Source of the DNA: Candidatus Nanoarchaeia archaeon
GTDB taxonomy: Archaea > Nanoarchaeota > Nanoarchaeia > SCGC-AAA011-G17 > JAFCDX01
Assembly (NCBI GenBank): GCA_028717785.1
Contig: JAQUND010000028.1
Coordinates: forward strand, 1-17,613
Direction of reading: 5' to 3'
DNA: 17,613 nucleotides
The notes beneath the pieces were generated by a model. It saw only the letters and a list, made by a program, of their open reading frames with translations. It did no database searches and was not told the DNA's origin. The translations under genes and the position numbers were made by a program. Position 1 is the stretch's first letter. Each line of letters starts with the position of its first letter. Shown here in pieces: positions 1 through 5,208 of this stretch.

Positions 1-627
1 CAAATCCTTGCCGAGAGCTTTCTTTGTAAGTGTCGCTTTGGCTCTACGGAGCAGACGATCTGTCTGTTCGAGTCTTCTCTCAAGTTCGGAAATCTGTTTA
101 TTGACTTCATATTTTTGTTTTGTCAAGTCTTCTCTGTCATGCACAAGTTTTACTAAATGCTCATCGAAAGAAGCCTCAACAAAAAATGTTACGGCATTAT
201 TAAGAGTATTTCGATCCATTTCTTTATTCGTAATGGTAAGTGAAACTACCACCATATTGTCACGATTTTCATGAGTTGGATCATATACAAGTCGTGGACG
301 TCTTTTCTTTGGGAGTATATTGCCGTCGGTTATTTCTGTACTGATCACAGCTGCAGGCGTCAATAGCTTCAATGTATCGGTCAAAGTTCGAATTTGTGAA
401 TCAAATTTCTCTTGGACAAATTTTTCCATGTAGCTGTCAGCATCTTTATCTGCTTGCTCGACTCGTTTTGTCAGTTGTTCGCTCTGTTGTTTGAGCGTAG
501 TAATTTGATTCTCGATAAGTTGTTCTTGCTCGGTCACGAGCACGTCAAAAATGTCTTTGATATCGAGGCTCATGTCGACCTTGAGTTTTGAATCAGTAGC
601 TTTAAAGACACTTGGTAACTCATTCAT
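1..627 (-). CDS. Coiled-coil protein of unknown function, C-terminus outside the window
   Basis: An open frame of 209 codons starts at an ATG (627-625) and runs off the window edge without a stop. The start is chosen because AAGGAG lies just upstream. The protein begins MNELPSVFKATDSKLKVDMS. It has two long charged helical stretches, about residues 30-75 and 165-205, rich in Q, E, K and R and spaced like coiled coils. Between them is a segment with PKKRRPRLVYDP that reads like a linker or a basic patch. It is the first protein gene after tRNA-Trp. I do not recognise the family. A structural or scaffolding role in a virion would suit the helical composition, but that is a guess. Confidence 0.75.
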   Translation of the reverse strand, partial: MNELPSVFKATDSKLKVDMSLDIKDIFDVLVTEQEQLIENQITTLKQQSEQLTKRVEQADKDADSYMEKFVQEKFDSQIRTLTDTLKLLTPAAVISTEITDGNILPKKRRPRLVYDPTHENRDNMVVVSLTITNKEMDRNTLNNAVTFFVEASFDEHLVKLVHDREDLTKQKYEVNKQISELERRLEQTDRLLRRAKATLTKKALGKDL

Positions 628-703
628 AAATACTCCTTTTTAAAGTAATACAAGAGAATCATTAGAGTATTTATAACAAGTGTTTTGTGTAATATTTAAA
701 AAA

Positions 704-775
704 CATGGATGGAGGGACTTGAACCCCCAACCGTCGGTTTTGGAGACCGGTGCTCTACCATTGAGCTACATCCAT
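704..775 (-). tRNA. tRNA-Trp (anticodon CCA)
   Basis: Cloverleaf with acceptor ATGGATG/CATCCAT, discriminator G and T-loop TTCAAGT. The anticodon loop CTCCAAA gives anticodon CCA. The outermost anticodon-stem pair is a C-A mismatch. No CCA end is encoded; TTT follows. It is the last tRNA of the array in transcription order. Confidence 0.93.
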
Positions 776-814
776 ATAAAATTGCCATTAGCTGCTTTTT
801 ATAATTCAAAAGAA

Positions 815-961
815 TAGCGCGCCCATTTCTGGTTCATGGCCAAGCCGCCAATGGCGCCTCTTAGATTCTCAGGGTATCATCCGGCTTCCCCGGCTACTTT
901 CCCAGTCAAACCTACCAGATTTCTCTGTGCCCTAAGTCGGTGCATGACTCGCGGGCATAAG
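815..961 (-). ncRNA. Candidate structured non-coding RNA inside the tRNA array
   Basis: About 145 nt between tRNA-Val and tRNA-Trp are clearly G+C-rich, unlike the AT-rich spacers elsewhere. Read on the minus strand the segment folds into short hairpins. TGCCC/GGGCA (957-953 with 932-928) encloses AGTC/GACT. CAGA-GAAA-TCTG (927-916) has a GNRA tetraloop. CCGG-GGAAG-CCGG spans 893-881. GCGCCATT (857-850) pairs with AATGGGCGC (827-819) with one bulged G. It is not a cloverleaf, and I see no RNase P, 5S or SRP signature. T4 carries stable RNAs C and D of unknown function in its tRNA cluster, which is a positional parallel only. Two tiny reading frames, 22 and 12 codons, also lie in it, so a C4-type antisense RNA or peptide-coding segment is not excluded. 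Confidence 0.45.
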
Positions 962-987
962 GTTTTATTTGAAGTGATTAAAATCAA

Positions 988-1062
988 TAGGCCCAGAGAG
1001 ATTTGAACTCCCGACTTCTTGCTTGTAAGGCAAGCGCTCTATACCAGCTGAGCTATGGACCC
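988..1062 (-). tRNA. tRNA-Val (anticodon TAC)
   Basis: Acceptor GGGTCCA/TGGGCCT (one G-T pair at the end), discriminator A and T-loop TTCAAAT. The anticodon stem CTTGC/GCAAG encloses CTTACAA, giving TAC. No CCA is encoded. A boxA-like site lies about 33 nt upstream. Confidence 0.95.
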
Positions 1063-1094
1063 ATAATTAATGTTCTACGTATTTGCTCCGAAAT

Positions 1095-1104
1095 TTCAAA
1101 GAAC
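1095..1104 (-). promoter_or_regulatory. boxA-like antitermination element
   Basis: The minus strand reads GTTCTTTGAA upstream of tRNA-Val. It matches the core of the E. coli rrn boxA element (GCTCTTTAACA), where NusB and NusE bind nascent RNA. Related sites lie before tRNA-Phe, tRNA-His and the tmRNA. The assignment is by resemblance only. Confidence 0.35.
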
Positions 1105-1111
1105 AAACCTC

Positions 1112-1276
1112 TTATAGAGGTACTTTCCTTGGGGGCTGATCTTTAAATACTTCCTGCACTTTCAGTTCAGCATCATCAAGAGAAAGATTTTTTATTTTCA
1201 ATTTCGCTTTATTCCGTGCATCAAGATCGTCAATTGCTTCAAACGGAATTTTGATAATCAACTGATAATCTTTCAT
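1112..1276 (-). CDS. Small 54-aa protein embedded in the tRNA array
   Basis: A 55-codon frame from ATG at 1276 to TAA at 1114-1112, with AGAGGAAAC directly before the start as ribosome site. The product begins MKDYQLIIKIPFEAIDDLDA and is charged. It starts with a hydrophobic strand-like stretch (QLIIKIPF), followed by helix-prone DDLDARNKAKLKIK, and ends QPPRKVPL. It has no Cys, no membrane segment and no motif I know. It sits between tRNA-Lys and tRNA-Val and would be co-transcribed with them. Small proteins of this type are common in phage tRNA regions; the function is unknown. Confidence 0.65.
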   Translation of the reverse strand: MKDYQLIIKIPFEAIDDLDARNKAKLKIKNLSLDDAELKVQEVFKDQPPRKVPL

Positions 1277-1294
1277 AGTTTCCTCTTTTAAAAA

Positions 1295-1366
1295 TGGGCC
1301 CGGGGAGATTTGAACTCCCGACCTACCGATTAAAAGTCGGTTATTCTACCACTGAATTACGAGCCC
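1295..1366 (-). tRNA. tRNA-Lys (anticodon TTT), copy 2
   Basis: Acceptor GGGCTCG/CGGGCCC, discriminator A and T-stem GGGAG/CTCCC. The anticodon stem ACCGA/TCGGT encloses CTTTTAA, giving TTT. No CCA is encoded. It shares its anticodon with the next gene upstream but differs from it in the D, anticodon and T arms. Confidence 0.95.
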
Positions 1367-1377
1367 GGTAGATTTAA

Positions 1378-1449
1378 TGGGCCCGGAGAGACTTGAACTC
1401 TCAACCTTCCGGTTAAAAGCCGGGTACTCTACCATTAAGTTACGGGCCC
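1378..1449 (-). tRNA. tRNA-Lys (anticodon TTT), copy 1
   Basis: Acceptor GGGCCCG/CGGGCCC is fully paired, with discriminator A and T-stem GAGAG/CTCTC. The anticodon loop CTTTTAA in a CCGG/CCGG stem gives TTT. No CCA is encoded. Only 11 nt separate it from the second Lys(TTT) gene. Confidence 0.95.
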
Positions 1450-1514
1450 AGAATAATTTTCTTCCGTTTGTCAGATTTGTCGTCTTTATCCATTCTGGTA
1501 CCCTTCACTTTCAT

Positions 1515-1598
1515 TGTCCAAGAGAGGATTTGAACCTCCACGAGAATTACTCTCGTTAGTCTCTGAAACTAATGCGTCTACCGTTCCGCCACTTGGAC
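1515..1598 (-). tRNA. tRNA-Leu (anticodon CAG)
   Basis: A class II tRNA with a long variable arm (CGAGAGTAATTCTCG hairpin), acceptor GTCCAAG/CTTGGAC and discriminator A. The anticodon stem TTAGT/ACTAA encloses TTCAGAG, giving CAG. No CCA is encoded. The spacer between this gene and the upstream end of tRNA-Lys at 1449 shows nothing convincing. Confidence 0.94.
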
Positions 1599-1612
1599 GT
1601 TTAAGTTTATTT

Positions 1613-1696
1613 TGCCCAAGAGAGGATTTGAACCTCCACGAGATTGCTCTCACTACCACCTCAAAGTAGCGTGTCTACCAACTTCACCACTTGGGC
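1613..1696 (-). tRNA. tRNA-Leu (anticodon GAG)
   Basis: A class II tRNA with acceptor GCCCAAG/CTTGGGC, discriminator A and a variable arm much like that of the adjacent Leu(CAG) gene. The loop TTGAGGT gives anticodon GAG. The stem CTACT/GGTAG closes with a T-G pair. The similarity of the two Leu genes suggests tandem duplication followed by anticodon change. Confidence 0.92.
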
Positions 1697-1706
1697 ATAT
1701 TTCAAA

Positions 1707-1779
1707 TGGCTGCGGTCGGAGTTGAACCGATGACCCCTGGATTTTCAGTCCAGTGCTCTACCAACTGAGCTACACAGCC
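1707..1779 (-). tRNA. tRNA-Phe (anticodon GAA)
   Basis: Acceptor GGCTGTG/CGCAGCC, discriminator A. The anticodon stem CTGGA/TCCAG encloses CTGAAAA, giving GAA. The outermost T-stem pair is an A-C mismatch. No CCA is encoded. A boxA-like site lies just upstream at 1786-1795. Confidence 0.95.
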
Positions 1780-1785
1780 GTTATT

Positions 1786-1795
1786 TACAAAGAAC
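1786..1795 (-). promoter_or_regulatory. boxA-like antitermination element
   Basis: GTTCTTTGTA on the minus strand, 7 nt before tRNA-Phe. It is a variant of the motif found before tRNA-Val, tRNA-His and the tmRNA. Confidence 0.3.
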
Positions 1796-1798
1796 AAG

Positions 1799-1870
1799 TG
1801 CCCCAAGAAGGATTCGAACCTTCAACTCCCTGATTAAGAGTCAAGTACTCTACCGTTGAGTTATTGAGGC
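1799..1870 (-). tRNA. tRNA-Lys (anticodon CTT)
   Basis: Acceptor GCCTCAA/TTGGGGC, discriminator A and T-arm GAAGG-TTCGAAT-CCTTC. The loop CTCTTAA gives CTT. No CCA is encoded. With the two TTT genes this makes three Lys tRNAs covering both Lys codons. Confidence 0.94.
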
Positions 1871-1878
1871 ATATATAA

Positions 1879-1963
1879 TGGTAGGGGTAGGATTTGAACC
1901 TACGAACTCCCGAAGGAGACGGGATTTACAGTCCCGGGCGATTAACCCCTCTGCCACCCTACC
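1879..1963 (-). tRNA. tRNA-Tyr (anticodon GTA)
   Basis: A class II tRNA of the bacterial Tyr type, with a long variable arm (CTCCTTCGGGAG), fully paired acceptor GGTAGGG/CCCTACC and discriminator A. The loop CTGTAAA gives GTA. No CCA is encoded. Confidence 0.95.
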
Positions 1964-1970
1964 GTAATTA

Positions 1971-2049
1971 TGGGGTGATAGACCGGATTTGAACCGGCGG
2001 TCTTCGGAGTCACGATCCGATGTTTTGACCAAGCTAAACTACTATCACC
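1971..2049 (-). tRNA. tRNA-His (anticodon GTG), with encoded G-1 and CCA
   Basis: Acceptor GTGATAG/CTATCAC with discriminator C and an extra 5' G (2049) that can pair with it, the His identity hallmark. It is the only tRNA here followed by CCA (1973-1971). The anticodon stem TCGGA/TCCGA encloses TCGTGAC, giving GTG, but position 33 is C where U is nearly invariant. It is the first tRNA transcribed and sits just after a terminator and a boxA-like site. Confidence 0.93.
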
Positions 2050-2053
2050 ATAA

Positions 2054-2063
2054 TTCAAAGAAC
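2054..2063 (-). promoter_or_regulatory. boxA-like antitermination element at the head of the tRNA array
   Basis: GTTCTTTGAA on the minus strand between the terminator at 2081-2113 and tRNA-His, identical over ten bases to the site before tRNA-Val. If functional it would act in the nascent RNA upstream of the whole array. Confidence 0.35.
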
Positions 2064-2080
2064 GAAATTTCCCTAAAACA

Positions 2081-2113
2081 AGAAAGCCCCACCTTTTTGG
2101 GGTGGAGCTTTCT
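2081..2113 (-). terminator. Rho-independent terminator between the 47-aa gene and the tRNAs
   Basis: A near-perfect 13-bp stem, AGAAAGCTCCACC with GGTGGGGCTTTCT around a CCAAAAA loop, followed by TTGTTTTA. It would end transcripts from the 47-aa gene, with read-through or antitermination into the tRNAs. Confidence 0.8.
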
Positions 2114-2133
2114 AAGATTTCTTATTTATAGAT

Positions 2134-2277
2134 TTACTTAGTTCGCTCCACCTTGTGTCTCTTTTTAAGATAAAAACTTACGAGAGACATTGATAAACAT
2201 GACAGATAACTATGGACCAATGCTGTTGGTGCCATAAAATCTTTGCGCCATGTTTTTAGTGAAGTTAACTGAATCAT
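2134..2277 (-). CDS. 47-aa peptide with one probable membrane segment
   Basis: A 48-codon frame from ATG at 2277 to TAA, with an AAGGAAAAGG ribosome site and a good promoter 28 nt upstream. A short amphipathic start (MIQLTSLKTWRKDF) leads into a hydrophobic stretch, about residues 15-37 (TALVHSYLSCLSMSLVSFYL), then a basic tail KKRHKVERTK. The charge pattern suggests a single membrane span with the C-terminus in the cytoplasm. A strong terminator follows the stop by about 20 nt, so promoter, gene and terminator form one small unit. The function is unknown. Short membrane peptides in phages include holin-like and superinfection-exclusion proteins, but nothing here singles those out. Confidence 0.6.
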   Translation of the reverse strand: MIQLTSLKTWRKDFMAPTALVHSYLSCLSMSLVSFYLKKRHKVERTK

Positions 2278-2304
2278 AATCCTTTTCCTTGTAATTTCCT
2301 TTTA

Positions 2305-2333
2305 AATATACCACATTATATATCAAGTGTACA
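2305..2333 (-). promoter_or_regulatory. Sigma70-type promoter of the 47-aa gene
   Basis: On the minus strand: -35 TGTACA (2333-2328), 17-nt spacer, -10 TATATT (2310-2305), preceded by TGG as an extended -10. Transcription would begin about 20 nt before the ATG at 2277. The block from TACACTTG through TGTGGTAT resembles the tmRNA promoter region. Confidence 0.5.
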
Positions 2334-2354
2334 GGTTTTTTATTTTTTTATTTT

Positions 2355-2642
2355 TTACTCCGAAAAACTATAACTGAAAAGAACATTAGTGTCAAGGTAA
2401 TATATACGTACAGCGCCGTTTTCACGAACTTTAATAATAGATTTCCCGAATACATGTCTTTGTGTCGATATAAGTTCTGTTATTTCTGGGCGTTCTGTTT
2501 TTAGAACTTGAAAGACTTTATCTTCTGAGTACCAGAAATTCCCTTTAAGAATTCCAAATATTCCAAAACCAACAACAAAAAGCAAAACAATAATCACAAT
2601 AACAACCATAAGTTCAATTAAGGTAAAACCTTTGTTTTTCAT
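2355..2642 (-). CDS. Type IV prepilin-like protein, 95 aa
   Basis: The N-terminus MKNKG-FTLIELMVVIVIIV is a textbook class III signal: a short basic leader ending in Gly, then Phe, then Glu at mature position 5, then about 20 hydrophobic residues. In type IV pilins and type II secretion pseudopilins this is cut after Gly and N-methylated by the prepilin peptidase PilD, and the helix anchors the subunit in the inner membrane. The rest, about residues 33-95, is a small strand-rich domain with no cysteine pair. At 95 aa it is shorter than major pilins and close to minor pseudopilins. No peptidase, ATPase or secretin gene is nearby, so it would depend on host machinery. AGAGAGG lies before the ATG. 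Confidence 0.85.
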   Translation of the reverse strand: MKNKGFTLIELMVVIVIIVLLFVVGFGIFGILKGNFWYSEDKVFQVLKTERPEITELISTQRHVFGKSIIKVRENGAVRIYYLDTNVLFSYSFSE

Positions 2643-2652
2643 AGAGACCTCT

Positions 2653-2712
2653 CTATCTTTTTGTTAACTCTTCTTGTAATTCTGTTATTGAATAAGTAAG
2701 TTCAAATGACAT
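2653..2712 (-). CDS. Possible 19-aa leader peptide
   Basis: A 20-codon frame from ATG at 2712 (CAGGAAAATAA upstream) to TAG, encoding MSFELTYSITELQEELTKR. It lies in the 96-nt gap before the prepilin-like gene and stops 10 nt before that ATG. It has a plausible ribosome site and position for a coupled leader, but could be chance. Confidence 0.22.
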   Translation of the reverse strand: MSFELTYSITELQEELTKR

Positions 2713-2738
2713 TTATTTTCCTGACAATTAGACATTTT

Positions 2739-2966
2739 TCATGTTTTATTAAATTCAAGCATTTCTTTATCTAATAAAACAAAAAACGATTTCTTTTCTT
2801 GACCCGAGAAAGAAACAAGTGGGTATACAACTTCATAGACAAATTTTGTTTTGCATTCCATACACAGATAAATATTATGAGCAAGTCCGGGCTTTATATC
2901 AAAACTGTGTATGAAGCATGGGGATTTTTTACAACATAACTGAATGTCAGGGCTTTTTTGAGACAT
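2739..2966 (-). CDS. 75-aa cysteine-rich, probably zinc-binding protein
   Basis: A compact protein with CCKKSPC (residues 11-17) and CMECKTKF near residue 35. The spaced cysteines suit a single zinc ribbon, followed by a strand-rich half and a short acidic helix at the end. The ATG overlaps the TAA of the preceding 64-aa gene by one base (TAATG), which implies translational coupling. The family is not recognised. Small zinc-ribbon proteins in phages often bind nucleic acid or host proteins, but no function can be read from this sequence. Confidence 0.7.
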   Translation of the reverse strand: MSQKSPDIQLCCKKSPCFIHSFDIKPGLAHNIYLCMECKTKFVYEVVYPLVSFSGQEKKSFFVLLDKEMLEFNKT

Positions 2967-3160
2967 TATGGTTCAAAACCTGGTCGAAGTTTATAATCAT
3001 CATTTACGACTTTCCAGTAACGTGGTGCATTTTCTCCAGAGCATGCTGCATTGATAGATTTACAAATTTTTTCAGCATCCTTTAATGTCAAAGGTGGAAG
3101 ATTGACAAACTTTTCATCTGGATAATCACCATCAAAATTATCAGTTTCAACAATGCGCAT
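2966..3160 (-). CDS. 64-aa conserved phage-type hypothetical protein
   Basis: The sequence opens MRIVETDNFDGDYPDEKFVN and ends YWKVVNDDYKLRPGFEP. From memory, small proteins with this opening and ending (ETDNF.DYPDEKF ... YWKVV..DY.L.PGFEP) are widespread in phages and some bacteria with no assigned function; I cannot check that here. The middle, about residues 25-45, is a helix with conserved-looking INAA. It starts 3 nt after the 154-aa gene and is coupled to the next gene by a 1-nt overlap. No membrane segment or catalytic motif is visible. Confidence 0.75.
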   Translation of the reverse strand: MRIVETDNFDGDYPDEKFVNLPPLTLKDAEKICKSINAACSGENAPRYWKVVNDDYKLRPGFEP

Positions 3161-3163
3161 AGT

Positions 3164-3628
3164 TTACTCATTTATTTCGATTTTAAAACAATAAGGCTGA
3201 TGTATGAGTATACTTACACCATCTGATGAAACATGATAAAATCCAAGTTTCTCTGGGCCTTCAACAAGATAACATAAATCTTTACGAGCATTTGCGACAG
3301 TGTTTTTTAGAATCCTAAGATTTATAATGTCAATATCAAGTTTTGGGGGGATTATTAATGCGGGATTAACCATTTCTTTAGTAATTGCATTTATAGCAGG
3401 TATTAATTCGTTTTTTCTATAAGCTAAATCAAAACCAGAACATGTATAAAGCATTGACGTAAACAAAAAATCAGTATGCATAACTTTTTCAAAATAATCA
3501 GGTATAATAATAGAAGTTATGTCATCGCAAAAGCCTGATATTTTCGTATAGAGCACTGGGATATCTGAAAATTTGTAATAGATTTTCGATTCCTGTTTTG
3601 CTAAACATTGCGTATAAAGTTCATTCAT
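3164..3628 (-). CDS. 154-aa protein of unknown function
   Basis: The start ATG at 3628 is preceded by AAAAGGAG. The protein mixes helices and strands, with one Cys at 9 and others near 33 and 63, and a hydrophobic stretch SIIIPDYFEKVMHTDFLFTS around residues 39-58. The C-terminal part (YLVEGPEKLGFYHVSSDGVS) reads like a small beta domain. It is the first gene after the terminator of the flotillin operon. Its leader repeats the ATGCTAAACGAGG sequence that also follows the terminator before the NfeD gene. It heads a three-gene unit with the 64- and 75-aa genes. I do not recognise the family. Confidence 0.75.
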   Translation of the reverse strand: MNELYTQCLAKQESKIYYKFSDIPVLYTKISGFCDDITSIIIPDYFEKVMHTDFLFTSMLYTCSGFDLAYRKNELIPAINAITKEMVNPALIIPPKLDIDIINLRILKNTVANARKDLCYLVEGPEKLGFYHVSSDGVSILIHQPYCFKIEINE

Positions 3629-3674
3629 ATAACTCCTTTTAGTTTTTTATATCTACAACCTCGTTTAGCATAAA

Positions 3675-3710
3675 CAAAAAAGGCGTTTATAGTTATACCT
3701 ATAGAACGCC
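3675..3710 (-). terminator. Rho-independent terminator after the flotillin gene (repeat copy 1)
   Basis: The minus strand reads GGCGTTCTATAG, a short AT loop and CTATAAACGCC, followed by TTTTTTG. The flanks TAGC..../....GCTA extend the pairing imperfectly. It is nearly the same as the terminator at 5849-5882. Confidence 0.85.
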
Positions 3711-3734
3711 CTCAATACGCTAGAGAAATTCTCG

Positions 3735-5207
3735 TTAAACTTTGTCGGTATTTGTTTCGTTTGTACCGTCAAATAAACCTTTGGTGGTCACACCAATTTT
3801 GTTTAACAAGCCACTGATATCGAATCCCATTTGACTCATGACTTCCTGGAGCATTCCGAGATTCTTTGGTACCTGACCTGCAAATTTTTGCATACCACTT
3901 TGACCATTTGCTGAATCGATAATAACTACTTTATCAATTGCAGAAAGCGGTTGTGCAGCTTCTCTTACAATTGCAGGGAATTTCTCTAATATGCTTGGTA
4001 ATTTTTCGAGAATCATCTGAAATTGTCCTGCATCATCAAGCAGTTTGTAGGCTTCAGCTTTTTTCACAAGGCCTTCAGCTTCACCAACGAGTCGGGCTCT
4101 TATTGCAGCACCTTCAGCTTCACCAATTGCTAAAATTTTTGCAGCTTGTCCTTCACCTTCTAGGACTAGTTTGCTCTTTTCAGCTTCAGCATTTTTGATT
4201 GTCGCACCTTTTTCACCTTCTGCTTTAGCAATTCTCGCTGCAGCTTCTTTTTGTGCAGGCACCACCTTTTTTGCTTGTTCTTCTTTTTCAGCAACAAAAA
4301 TCATTTGTTCTTGAACTGCAATGTTCGCTCTTTGACGAGCTTCTTCAATACCAACTTGAGCTCTCGTAACTTCCTGCATTGCTTCAGCTTCTGATCTCGG
4401 TCCTGCTTGTTCTGCACGTGCTCTCTCGGCTGCAACCAATGCATCAAATGTTGCTTTTTTCACATCACGTTCTTTATTGGCTTCAAATGTGAGAGCATCG
4501 TTTTGTGCAGCAACAACATTTCCGTCTTTTTGAGCTGTAGTAGATTGTTGTTTAGCTTCCTTTTCAGCATTTGCTTGACCAATAGAAGCGTCTCTCATAA
4601 CTTCAGCAGTACGTTTCTTACCTAAAGATTCGATATACCCTGCATCATCAGTGATACTTTGAATATTTAAGATATCAATTCCCACACCAATTTTTCCAAG
4701 CTCGCCATCAGCTTCGGATTTTACCTTGTTATTAAGAGCTTCACGATCTTTTATCAACTGTTCAATAGACATGGTACCAATTACAGAACGTAATTGGCCT
4801 TCAAGGTTTTCTTGAACTGTTATGTGGATATCATTATCTTTTTTCCCCAGAAATCTTTCAACAGCAGCATTGAGCGATGCTTGATCGCTTTTAATTTTGC
4901 ATGTTGCAACTGCATCAATATTCACTTTGACGCCATCTAAGTTAGGGATTCCTTTAAGAGGCATTTTCAATTGAAAAGCCGCCATATCCATAACCTGATA
5001 GTCTTCAATAACAGGCCATTTGAATTTTGCACCACCGGTTACAACAACAAAGCCCTTATCCAGATGTTTTCTTCCGAAAAACACTGCAGCTTTGTTAGGT
5101 GGTACTTTGATGTAATTTTTTGCAAGTAATGCAATTACAACAATTAATGCAACAACAGCTCCGACAACAACAATTAATGGTAAAATTTTTGAAAAATCAA
5201 AACCCAT
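3735..5207 (-). CDS. Flotillin (SPFH/prohibitin-like membrane scaffold), YuaG/FloT type
   Basis: At 490 aa it has the full length of bacterial flotillins. Residues 1-30 hold a membrane anchor (ILPLIVVVGAVVALIVVIAL). About 32-200 is the SPFH domain (VPPNKAAVFFGR at its start; NLDGVKVNIDAVATCKI within). About 200-385 is a long Ala/Glu/Lys-rich coiled coil with the repeated EA pattern of the flotillin domain. The tail carries AAQPLSAIDKVVIIDSANG, a strong flotillin match. Flotillins oligomerise on the inner membrane and organise microdomains in which other membrane proteins gather. The gene starts one base after the NfeD-like gene, with AAAAGGAG inside that gene's end, matching the yuaF-yuaG order of Bacillus. 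No residue looks lost. The unusual point is the probable phage setting. Confidence 0.95.
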   Translation of the reverse strand: MGFDFSKILPLIVVVGAVVALIVVIALLAKNYIKVPPNKAAVFFGRKHLDKGFVVVTGGAKFKWPVIEDYQVMDMAAFQLKMPLKGIPNLDGVKVNIDAVATCKIKSDQASLNAAVERFLGKKDNDIHITVQENLEGQLRSVIGTMSIEQLIKDREALNNKVKSEADGELGKIGVGIDILNIQSITDDAGYIESLGKKRTAEVMRDASIGQANAEKEAKQQSTTAQKDGNVVAAQNDALTFEANKERDVKKATFDALVAAERARAEQAGPRSEAEAMQEVTRAQVGIEEARQRANIAVQEQMIFVAEKEEQAKKVVPAQKEAAARIAKAEGEKGATIKNAEAEKSKLVLEGEGQAAKILAIGEAEGAAIRARLVGEAEGLVKKAEAYKLLDDAGQFQMILEKLPSILEKFPAIVREAAQPLSAIDKVVIIDSANGQSGMQKFAGQVPKNLGMLQEVMSQMGFDISGLLNKIGVTTKGLFDGTNETNTDKV

Positions 5208-5208
5208 T

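Noticed and set aside
668..675. TATAAATA, the T4 late promoter word, 40 nt before the first gene
   Set aside because: It is a single exact copy in AT-rich DNA. The other upstream regions do not share it, so it may be chance.
836..1006. A plus-strand 56-codon frame (starting MAKPPMAPLRFSGYH) across the G+C-rich block
   Set aside because: Every supported gene is on the minus strand, this frame runs antisense into tRNA-Val, and the block has strong hairpin structure. Open frames are also common by chance in G+C-rich DNA.
1450..1514. A 17-codon frame starting MDKDDKSDKRKK that runs into tRNA-Lys
   Set aside because: It needs the tRNA sequence to end and has a poor ribosome site.
1377..2032. Open frames across the tRNA array on both strands
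   Set aside because: They are translations of tRNA genes that fold as full cloverleaves; no ribosome sites match.
3938..4625. Plus-strand frames opposite the flotillin gene
   Set aside because: They mirror the repetitive Ala/Glu-rich coiled-coil coding; the minus-strand flotillin is complete and convincing.
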